Source: Pipra filicauda (taxonomy: Eukaryota > Chordata > Aves > Passeriformes > Pipridae). From it: a stretch of DNA of 64,000 nucleotides. The stretch is taken from assembly GCF_003945595.2 (NCBI RefSeq), contig NW_024104313.1, positions 310,001-374,000 on the forward strand. The letters are read 5' to 3'. Shown here in pieces: positions 25,537 to 36,600 of this stretch (position 1 is its first letter; each line of letters starts with the position of its first letter). The notes beneath the pieces are model-generated. The model was not told where the DNA came from and did no database searches. It worked only from the letters and a program-made list of their open reading frames with translations. The position numbers were made by a program, and so were the translations under genes.

Positions 25537-28200
25537 ATCACACGGAAACATAGAATATGCTGAATTGGAAGGGACCCACAAGGATCATTAATCCAGCTCC
25601 TGGCTCTGCACAGGACCATCCCCAAGAGTCACACCATGTGCCGGAGACTATAATCCAAATACTTCTTGAATTTAGGCTTGGTGCTGTGACCACTTCCTTG
25701 GGAAACCTGTTCCAGTGACCAACCACCCTCAGGGGGAAGAACCGACCAAGTGACCTCAGCCACTCCTTGTACGCCTTCCTCTCAAGGCCCTTCAGCATCT
25801 TCGTTGCCCTCCTTTGGACGCTCTCTAATAGTTTAACATCTTTCTTATTGGTAGTGCCTAAAATCTTATCTTTGTGATGCCTTATCTTTATGGTGCCCAA
25901 AACTGCACACAAAATTTCAGGCGAGGCCACACCAGTGCAGAGCAGAGCAGGACAATCCTCTCCCTCGACCAGTCGGCGATGCTTTGCCTGATGCCCCCCA
26001 GGACACAGTTGACCCTCCTGGCTGCCAGAGCACTTCTGTCTCATATTCAGATTGCCATCGACCAGCATCCCAGGTCCCTTTCCGTGACACTGCTCTTCAT
26101 CATTTCATTCCCCAGTCTGTATGAACATCTGGGGTTGTCCCATCCCAGGTGCAGAATCTGACACTTCCTCTTGTTGAACTTCATATGGTTGGTGATTGAC
26201 CAGTCCTCTTATTAGTTGAGGTCTCTCTGCAGGACCTCACTGCCTTCGAGGGAGTCAACAGCTCCTCCCGGTTTTGTGTCATCTGCAAACTTGCTTAGTA
26301 TCCCTTCCAGTCCTGTGTCCAAGTCATTTATAAAGATGTTGAAGAGCACAGGGCACAAGATGGAGCCCTGTGGAACCCCACTAGTTACAGGTCACCAGTC
26401 TGATGTTACCCCATTCACTATTACCCTCTATGCTTGACCCGTGAGCCAACTGCTCACCCACCACATGATGTGTTTATCCAGCTGTGTGCTGGACATTTTG
26501 TTCAGAAGGATCCTGTGAGAGACAGTATGGAAAAGTTTACTGAAATCCAAAAAGATTACATCAGCTGGCTTCCCTCAATAGGCTAGATGGGGTGCCTTGT
26601 CATAAAGGAAATGAGGTTGGATAAGCAGGACTTTCCTTTCATGAAGGCTGTGACCAATGACTGCTTTGCCTTTCAGATGTTTTTCAATACTTTCCAGAAC
26701 TCCTTAACTTTACATAGCACTGTATTTAGACTGACAGGCCTGTAGCTTCCAGGATCCTTCTTCTTGCCCTTGAAAATTGCAACAACATTTGCCAGCTTCC
26801 AATCAGCTGAAACTTCTCCATATTCCCAAAACCACCCGAAAATCATTGAGAGAGGTTTTGTGATGACTTCAGCTAGCTCTTTGAGGATTCTGGGATGAAT
26901 CCCATCAGGCCCTGTAGGTTTGTAGGAATCCAGCTGAAGCAGCAGATCCTGCACAGGTTCAGGGTCAACTGGGAAATGATCATTCTCACAGTCATGGTCT
27001 TCCAGTTCAGGGCACTGAGACCCCCTTGGTCCATCATCTGTGTTGAAGACAGAGGCAAGGAAAGCATTAAGCACCTCTGCCTTGTCTCTGTTCCTGTTTG
27101 GGAGGTGACCATCCTCATCCTGTAATGGGCCAATGATATTTCTATACTGCTATTGCCATTAATATATTTGAAAAAATTCTCCCCCCCCCCTCCCCCCCCC
27201 CCCCATTTCTGGCCACTTCAACTCCAGTTGAGCTTTGGCCACACAAATTTTCTCCGTGCAGCAGCAAGCAGCATCTCTGAATTCTTCCCGTGTCACTTGA
27301 CCTTACTTCCACTGGGCATACACCCTCCTTTTTTGCCTTATCTTCAAGAGAAGATTCCTGTTCAGCCAAGCTGACCTTCTGCCTCACCTACTTGATTTCC
27401 AACATTTGGGAATTGCCCTTAGGAGGCAATGCTTAAAAAGTGACCTACACTGATGGACCCTAGCACCTGCAAAAACATTTTCCTCGAGGACCTTACTTAC
27501 TAATTTGCTGAGCAGCCTGACGTCAACTCTGCTCATGTCCAGAGCTGAGGTTTTTCTGGTACTTGTCCCTCTGTCAACAGAGATTTTAAACTCTCTCACT
27601 TTGTGGTCACTGTGGCCAAGGCAGTCACCTATCTCCACTTCACTCATGAAATTCACTCTGTTGACAAGCAGCAGATCAAGGAGGGCATCTTTCTGAGTCG
27701 ACTTAGGATGACAACTCCATAAGGTTGTCATCCAGCTTTTTGAGGAATCTTCTGGCCTAGGTTGTACGAGCTGTGTGATGTTCCCAGGTAATTTCTGGCA
27801 AGATGAAGTCTCCCATAAGAACAAGGGCAGTTGACTTACAAGTGTCCCTTAGTTCGTCAAAGAATAATTCATCGGTGTCGTTGTCCTGGCTGAGAGGTCT
27901 ATAGCAGACTGCTACGATGACATCCGCATTATTTGTTTGCCCCTTGATTTTTACCCAGAGACTCTCAACTGTACCATTGCCAACTGTGAGCTCCATATAT
28001 TCCAACCCTTCAATTACATTCAGTGCCACACCTCCACCTCTTCTGCCCTGCCTGTCTCTCCTGAAGAGCCTGTAACCATCCAACAGGGTGCTCTAGTCAG
28101 AGGTCTCATCCCACCAGGTTTCACTTATGCCAGTTATGTCAAATCTCTGGGACTGGGCCAAAGCGAGGGTGGTTTTGTTAAGCCACCAGTGCATTTTCTG
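25537..28200 (-). mobile_element. CR1 LINE, about 2.7 kb with endonuclease and RT, antisense
   Basis: This is the longest repeat in the window, a 5'-truncated CR1 read on the minus strand. Near 28140-27757 is the APE-type endonuclease (WWDE, then DGYRLFRRDRQGRRGGG, then the LMGDF motif). At 27824-27384 is its end with the catalytic SDH motif (CLGHSDH). At 27074-26673 are the RT N-terminal parts (PTGPDGIHPRILKEL, then WKLANVVAIFKG, then GSYRPVSL). The RT C-terminus is at 26068-25538. These lie in different frames, so several frameshifts exist. A TAG at 28095-28093 replaces an expected Trp. A 174-nt in-frame segment is missing near 25742, and a poly-C run interrupts it at 27181-27204. The 5' limit lies somewhere between 28150 and 28300. 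Not active. Confidence 0.94.
27181..27204. repeat. Poly-C run inside CR1
   Basis: Ten Cs, one T and thirteen Cs lie at the junction between the endonuclease and RT parts of the CR1, where the parent element has an A-rich stretch. It is a local expansion on this copy, or possibly a sequencing artefact. Confidence 0.85.
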
Positions 28201-28249
28201 AGGAGGAGAGAAGAGGGGAACAGTACTGAAAACAGCACCTTGGCACTTT

Positions 28250-31200
28250 GGAATAACCTGCAAAGGTGCTGTGATTGTATTATACTAATACAAGGCCTTT
28301 AAATTGATATACTTGATAGCAAGCAGAGATCAAAAGTATTTACCTCAAATGCTTGATTGTGAAGAAAGATACACAGCAGTTTACTTTTCTTAGTATTTAA
28401 AGATCTTTAATATGTTTTGGAGTTCTTTGCATGTTGTTCCAAAATATGTCAATGCTATGTTTCTTTTCAGATTCTTCTTTAGGAAACCATAATTAAATCT
28501 TTTTTTTACAGATATTCTCAAAGTAACCACATTCTGGAGTAGATCAATTTTTTCTTTATAAAGAAATTCTATTATTCCACTTCTCAGTTCAGAAAAATCA
28601 ATGATAGGTGAAAAACTGAATTATAAAATAGAATTAATTCCATACAGGGACAAGAAGTTAAATTATTTATTTTGGAAATAGAAATTGTAGCTTATGAAAT
28701 GAAAATCTGTCCTAATTTTTTTAAAAAAGAAAAGTGAATACTTATTCACTCCTCATATTTCCACAATATATTGGGTGTTTTCTTATGGGCCACAGGCAGT
28801 GTCTGCATCAAAACCCATGACTAGCAAACATAGCAAGTATGATTTAGATCCGTTGATTATATGTTCATTATATTTTTTCTTTTGACTCTTTTTTTAAAGT
28901 GGCCTTTCTTTAAATAATGAGCTTTTTTGCCTTTATAGAAGTCCTTAAACTGAGATTAAGGCAGGTCTCTGGAACTGTTTGTCAGTTTTCTCACATCACC
29001 AGTAATTAAGAACTGCTAATAGTTTTTCTGAGCTGAAATTTTCATACACATTCTAGCAAACCCAAAGGAACTCAGTAATTTTTGCTCTGTGCTTAATGGT
29101 GTCAGTAAGTTTAGCTCATCTTGCTTGGACTGATACCACCATTTTTATTTACATGTGTGGAAATGTCACAATTTTGTAAAAGATCAAACAGAAAGTGCTG
29201 AAGATTGTAATGCTTTTTTTAAAACAAATCCTCTGCTCTTTTGGATGTTGTTCTTTACTTGTTAACACTGTCACATAACAACAACAAAAAAAACCACACC
29301 ACCACCTTTGTTGCTCATTATCTTTTTGCATTTGTGGTTCAGGTCCAGAAAGCCTTACCTTGAAAACATGACTATTAAGCACGCTTTCAGGGAATTTTTT
29401 CAGTGTTTTATTCTGTCTTATATGAGCAATTTGTGTCATTGTGCTCAGCTGCTAGGTTTGCATTGCCCTTGAAAACTGCCTTTTAAAAATAAGCAGTTGT
29501 TTTGAACAGAACTTCACGTTTCATTCAATTATAGAGTTCTTGAAATATTCTTCAGATAGCGTAGAAGCTTCATCATTTGATGAGAGGCAGTTTGAGATGA
29601 CAATTTGTCCTGTAGCAGGAATCAGTGAGAGCTTGGGAAGGACTGATATGTATATTAACAAGTCAACAGCTCTTCTTCAATTTTTTTGATGCCCCTGGAT
29701 TCACTGAAAAAGCAGTTAATGTTTTATAAATGATCATTTTTATATCCTCCTTGAGACTGTCAGTGTCAAGGCTCTGATGTTATAGGAAGAGAGCAGAGCA
29801 CAGCTTGTGTTCATCTGACCAAATCCTAGGTTATGCACAGCTCTTTAATATTTCATTGACTATGCTGAAAGGTAGTTTGGTATTTGCAAACCAAAACTGA
29901 ATGTAAATGCACTTTTAATATTTTCAAGATATTTTACTTCTAGAAATGTTTGGAAAACATGCTGATGATGTGCTGCAGCAGGGAACTTTTTCTGTACCCA
30001 TGCTGTGTTGACTGTCAGAAAGACTTAACATTGTAAGAATATAACATCCTATTTCGGCCTGATGTAATGCTCTTTTCCAACAACAGTTGTGTGATGTTTA
30101 AAACAACCACAGGGAGATTCCTTTTTACACGGTTTGTAATTAAACTGCACAATTCTTTTCCATGATATATGGTGTACACTACAATGTGTTCAAAAAGTGA
30201 CAAAATAATGAGAGAAAAATCCATTGAGAATGATTGTGAAGAGACTTCTGGTTTACAAAGTCTCTGAGCAACAAATTGCTGAAGATTAGGAACATAATCT
30301 CAGCAAATACTATTTTAAGTTTTATCTCAGTGGAGTTTTTATTGTTTTTAGCACACATTCTAGGCATCTCTGTTAACTTCCTACTAGAGAGAACATATTG
30401 GGTTGAATGGACTATTCCATGATATAATGTGGTGAAATAACCAGATGTTACCAGAACAGTTTTCTTAGGGAAACCAGGTATTATTAGACTGAGATATAAA
30501 GAATAAATATGACCAAAATATTTCTTGTCATCTATGTAAATTTTTTCCATTTACGTATATAGGTATTTATTGAATCTTAGTTACACTTAGCACGAATGCA
30601 AAAGGGAAGGGAAGTTCAAATTCAGTGTATTGTATTTTTATGCATTGGGGAGAGGTATGGGAAGGAGGTGTGTGAGACTCCCACATAGCATGTGTTATTG
30701 CCATTATATAGTCTTGAGCCTATAGTGAGAGCAGTGTTACAGTTGCTCTATGTATGATGTATGTTGCCCAACAAGTAATTTCCACATATTATTTGAGGCC
30801 ATTATACCATTCATGTATTTGTTCTATTTGAGTTTTAGGAAACATGCAGGCATTCAGGGACCTGAACAATTTGGGAAGCAATAATTGAAACCTATGAATG
30901 AAATATTGAAACCAAAGAAACAAACTCGGGAGGATACAGTGGAGTCAGTTCCAAATCCTAATATTGTGCTTACTCTGTTGCTTGTGTAACAAATCAGAGC
31001 CACATTTTCTTTCAAATGCAGCTTGTTTGATACGTATTTCTGCATGTGCTGTGGCAATGTGTCTAATGTGTTCAGGGATATCTTTCTGTAATTCAATGAA
31101 TTGCAGTAACACTTTCACTGAATCTTTTGTTGCTCACTGCACATGACATATAAACAGTATGTTACTGTCTGCAGCTGTTGCAAATTCATTACTGATGATT

Positions 31201-33570
31201 GAAACCTTGGATATCTGCTCAAGCATGCAACATGTTCCTGCAATCATCTGTCAGTAATCCAATCAGATGAAGGTGATTTTGTTAGGTTACAACGTCTCTT
31301 CTCAAATGTCAGGCAGTGTTTATATGCAAGAGCACAATTTCTTCATTCACATGTGGCAAGTACTATTATTGAGTGTTTAATAACTGTGTCAGTTTTCAGG
31401 CTGACACGCTATGTGAGATATTCTGTTAGGTCTAAAAGCTGCCATAAAATTTACCTTGGCATAAAATCTGTTTCTCACCTATAGTTTCCATGCTCAATGA
31501 TCTGATCTGAGACTCTAAAATGGGAAGGTATTAAATTTTGATTAACAATTGTCTACTCTATTTTTGGTCTGTTTCTGAGAAATTTTGCCTGTGACTGATT
31601 TTGGACCAGTTTGTAAACTCTTGAATTTGTGTCGTCTACTTCTGTGCATGTACTTTATGAAATTAGCTCATTTTTACAAATCAGAACTAAATTCAAAATA
31701 AGCATGCACTGTTTATAGGATGTGGTAATGTCAGATAATATAGTCAGTGGCATCACCTATGAGCTTCTCTCACCAGGGGCTGCAAGGTAATTTATGTTGG
31801 AACTGCTGCAACATGTTATGGGCTTTTTCTCTCATGGTTCATGCTAATGTGATGGCTTATTCTCAAATAACTGCCATGAGAATGGCATGGCAAAAGGGGT
31901 TGTATTCATTATATAACATGTATTTCTAGCTCAGAGAAACCAGGTATAAGCAAAACTTCAGTTGTTTTGAGTCTAGAAAGTTTAAATTTTAATAAAAAAA
32001 TGTCTTTTGGATTCTATTTTCTGCCTTAATGGCCCAAGTCAGAAAGATACTTAACGTATATCCCCAGCTTTAAATATAAAAATAGTCTTGTAAGGTTAAC
32101 AATGCTGTATGCTTGAAGCACCTGCCCCATTTGGGCCATCAATTTGAACGCATAATGATTAATTGTATAAATATATATGAAAATGCTTTAGTGAAGCTTT
32201 TAATGTCATTAGAAATACTCAATATTTTGGCCGTTTTGCTGGGAGGATGCTTGGAAGTGAAGTGTTTCCCTTGCTTGAGCACAATGGACAGTTAGAACAT
32301 ATGATTTAAAAAAAGCAAGAACTTTTCAAGAGTGCATTATCCACAGTCTTTGGCAGTAAAGATTGCAACAGCTGTCTTTCAAATATTATTGAAATATCAT
32401 ATTTCAGACTAATTACTTCTACTGATCAGTTGTACTGTACATCATGGCAGTTCTTTGGGACTTCAGTAAATGTTTAGGGCATTCTAAAATCAAATATTTG
32501 AGTTTTGCCACTGTGGTACTTCAATGTACGTGGTTACAAATTTTTCTTAAAAGCTACAGATGCTTAAGCTGCTGCCAGGGGATGAGGAAAAGTGTTCTAG
32601 TGAAAAGTGTGTTTCTTCCATTTGATGCATAAAGCTATTTCACTCTCTTGCTAGCCCACCCTTGCAATATCAGAATTGGCACCGAAGTTTTCAAGTTGCA
32701 TCAATGTGTTTTATTGTCTTCTGCTTTAAAGAAAATCCAGGTACTTTTAGTGCTTGCATGGCAATTACTAAGAAGTAATTTTTCACGAAACATCGTCACT
32801 AGGAGGAACTATAATTGTGCATTTCTCATTCTTTAGGAACAGAAATATTGGCCCCACATGAATTTGAGGTTTCAAAGTAGAAAAATAATAAAACTCACTG
32901 TGGAGATATTTATTAAAGGTGCTGCGACTTTTAAGTGTTTTAGAGGCGGCACCCACAAACAGATTGATTTTTGGAAGCTTATTCTTAAACACTGGTAAGT
33001 AATAGTGCACTGTTTACAGGATCAGTAACCTGTCAATAAGGATTTGTTGTGGTAACTTAATTATTGTAATTTACAGTTTTTGTTGGAGCATTTGTACAGC
33101 TGGAATTCTCTGAGAATCTCTTTTAACTGATTTTCTAGCCCAGAGAAACCTGACTTAATAAATTTGTAGAGTAAGTAACTGTAAAAGTCATAAGTATTCC
33201 TTGAAAATATACAGAAATAAATATATAAAGTATATGAATAAGAAAAGAACCATGCTGGAAAACATTTGGTCCATATTATCCTCTTACCCATGCAAAAAAA
33301 CCCCACCTAACCAACCACCCCAAAAAAGCACCCACGGAAAAAAGTAAAGATAAAAATTAGAAGGTTAGAAGCTCTTAAAAGCAAATAATGCCCACAGGCA
33401 TTAGTGTAATACTTGCCGCTACATTTAAAGTAACAATTTTTCCTCTGCTATCATATATGCTGGGGAGGGGTTATTATTTTGAAGATTATATATCACATAC
33501 TGAGTTAATTATGTATCAGATACTGAGTTAATTTTGAATACTTTTACCCAACTTGGAGTATGCTTAGAAT
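28250..33570. other. Intronic stretch, no gene; unidentified segment at 30740-31440
   Basis: No CR1 or LTR and no exon found. Around 30740-31440 the minus strand has stretches that look protein-like in alternating frames, for example IELQKDIPEHIRHIATAHAE, with stops between them. This could be a very old DNA-transposon or pseudogene relic, but I cannot name the family. The rest is ordinary AT-rich intron, including a poly-A patch near 29286. Confidence 0.45.
33491..33533. repeat. Tandem duplication, about 23-base unit x2
   Basis: Two copies of a unit beginning tatca-atactgagttaatt lie 23 bases apart, differing at one base in the first 20. It is a simple local duplication. Confidence 0.85.
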
Positions 33571-33651
33571 GAATCATAAAATTGTTTGGTTTGGAAGGGA
33601 CCTTAAAGATCATCTAGTTCCAACACCCTGCCATGGGCAGGGACACCTTGA
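33571..33651 (-). mobile_element. Short CR1 LINE 3' end, antisense
   Basis: The + strand reads 'gaatcataaaattgtttgg', then 'atcatctagttccaacacc', then 'ccatgggcagggacacc'. This is the complement of the last 80 bases of a CR1 of the subfamily seen at 13210 and 22716. It stops abruptly and is the rightmost CR1 in the window. Confidence 0.88.
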
Positions 33652-36600
33652 AGGCCTGTTTCTCATTTTGGTTTTGAGAAAGCTCCTGTGACTGGGAGAG
33701 GCTCAGAATAAACGATGTGGGTTAGGAACTATCTTTCAATCTCATGAAAACATTAGTGTGCTATATCTGTGACATCTTACTGTCCATGAATTTCTCTTCT
33801 CCGTTCTTATGTTACTCAAGAACAAGCAAAGCACACACTGGAAAAATTTCACTTGACACTGGCAATGTTACTGGTCTCCCAGCTTCGAACAAGGTAAAGG
33901 CATAGCCCACAACTTGTTCTTGATAACAGTCAGTGCAGGGATCCGAACCAGTGTAGTTTAGAGGGAGTGTGTGTTTCTCTGAAATTCATTTCTATTGAGC
34001 ATGTTCTTCTGGTATAAGCGAAACACTTGCTGCTTGTTTCACACAGTCGATGGAGAAAAAGGTGCTTTACCTGTTAGTTACTGCAAAAGGGTACCACTGC
34101 CCTCTTGGGCTTGCGACTGAGAGTAGTTGTGGCTTCTGTACTTTGTGTCTTAAGTATACCAGAATAACCAACAGGAGTAGCACACAGGGGATCTTCTTTT
34201 GGGCTTAGTTTCTTTTGCAGATAATCGTCTTGAGTGTAGTGAATTTTGTCCCTGGTCTGTACCGTCTTCATTCCAGCCTCTCCATTCTGCACTAATTAAG
34301 CATTTTGCGTGTCAGGCTGGGTAAAATATTGAGCACATGAGCTACATATTTGTGTCTCTAGGAAAGCAGTTCCATACCCACTCTCCTAGGAGCTGAGTTG
34401 AGAGCTCTGTGTGCTCAGGAAAGAGCTGAATACAGGTTTTCTGCTTTCTGTGTAAATGTATGTGTTTTCCAAGGTGCTGCTGGAGTGTGTCCTGTTACGG
34501 ATCTGAAAAAAGTGACTGGACAGGCTACTTGTCGTATTAAGGGCCGGACCATCTTTTCTGTGTTAGGGACTGTTTTAGAAGTGATGCAGTTTGTTTCCTC
34601 AAGACTGGGTCATAGTGTGATAGTGGTTAAATGAGAAGTTAAAACTGTAAACATGTGAAGCAGACAAGGCAAAACAACATTGGATATCCAACTGTAACTT
34701 CTCTTAGAAACTGGAAGGACATATTTTTTATAATTCACAGGCCCAAACATTTGAATGAAGTGTGTGTTTTACAGACAGTTGTAATTCTCATTTTAACTAC
34801 GATTTACCCTGAAGGGATTATTTTACACAAAGTACTTATGCAAGGTCTTCTTACCTATGTACTATATGTTCATGAATATATAAGCTGTGTGATGGAAAGT
34901 TTGTTTTCAAGTTGTAAGCTTACCTAGTGAACATTGCTGCTATTAAATGAGATATTGTCTGTGCAGAAAGAATAGCAGTCAGGGCAAAGGCAGTGGTAAG
35001 CTCATGGCAATGCTTGGTGAACGCTCGCTGATTAATTCCTTATGCCATCAGTGGGAGAATTTTGGAGTCTGAAGAAAGATTTGTCATAATAAATGTTATA
35101 ATAGACTAGTTATGTTTGTATGAACACAACATTCATGAGGCCAAATTCATCTTGTTGGCTCAGTTAGCTCTGCAAGCTGTATATCCTACCCAGGAAGTGC
35201 AGCAAAACAGATCAGTGTTTCTGTGTCTGACTCTGCCACCACATACCTGTAAGTCAGGGTCAGCTTTAATTTTCACTAGTCATTCTGTCATTTGGTGCTG
35301 GTGCTCTGGAGAGTGTGAGTTCATGACAATTTGTGTGAATGCTGTCACGTCACTGTGGTGCACTCAGTAGCCGTAAGGACCCATGTACTCCCAGAACTGG
35401 GGACTCAGCATGGTGTGTTTGAAATTCTGTGAATAAGACAAGGCATCTAGACAATTGTTTTGTTTAATGTGCATGATAATGTGTCTATTTCTTTTATTTT
35501 TCTGGCAATGATTTTGGTCACGCATCTGTATCTTTCAGATTATCCTTTTTCCTTATGTAAAATTGAAGTAAAATAGTTTAGTAATAAGTACTTTTAAAAA
35601 TTGTGGGGGTTTTTTTGTTGTGGGTTTTTCTAAATACATTTTTGAGGTAATTTGCAAGTTTAAACTCTGGCAGTTTTAGTTTCTAACACAAATCTTACAA
35701 TAAAAATAATTTTTAAAATATCAAATGCAGAACTTAATCTGTGTTGTTTGTGGAAAACGTTTTATACCATTCATGCACTGTTCATGCTCTCATTTAAAGA
35801 TACTGCTGTCACATAAACCCATTTTAGTCACATTTTCAAACAAAATTACTTTTTTATTAGAGAAAGTGCATGAATTTTATTCTAAGTAGAAACCTGCTTA
35901 GAGAAATCAGGGAGCAGAAAGTGTTTGCAATGGAGAAGAGCAGAAGAGTCCTGCTGTCAGTTGCCTGGCTGGTCAGAAAACTACAGGAAATCGGACTGGG
36001 AATTAGCAGCAGTTAGGAAGAGAAGTGTGTTTCCAGAAGTAGAGGGAGATGCAAACAATGCCCCTTCTAGTGTTCTTAGGGGGACCACAAGGTCAAATGT
36101 TGCCGGTAAAATTCCTCATGCTTGAAGGCGAAATGGCCCAGCATAGCTTAGCTGCAGCTAGTAAGTTTTCTCTGTCCCCAAAACAGGGGACCTTGTACTG
36201 TACCTGGCTGTGCTCGCCCCTTAACACTGCTTTGTGTGAGATGCTACTTGGCACCATCTAAAACGTGTCAGAGACCTTTCTTAACACTGCAACTATATGG
36301 ATGACTGTGTTCAGTCACCCAGAAATGCTCTTGGATATTCTTTAACAATAAGCTGTTTGGTAGTGTAGATATAACCTTATTCTCTTCTGGTTTTTGTTTT
36401 GTTTTGTTTTTTAATTTAGGAAAAACTAAGGTTTTTTTTTCTCCTTGTTTTTACAGTGAAGATGGTGTCAATAGAAAATGGCTTGTTGGAAAAAACAAAT
36501 TAAGTCATATTAGTGAAAGCATTCTATCAAGGCAACATCAGCATTATATTAAAGTTATGCAAATAGCCATCTACACTAGATAATATAACTATGTATTAAA

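Noticed and set aside
27937..28302. 121-codon open frame on the + strand
   Set aside because: Opposite strand of the CR1 endonuclease; no independent support.
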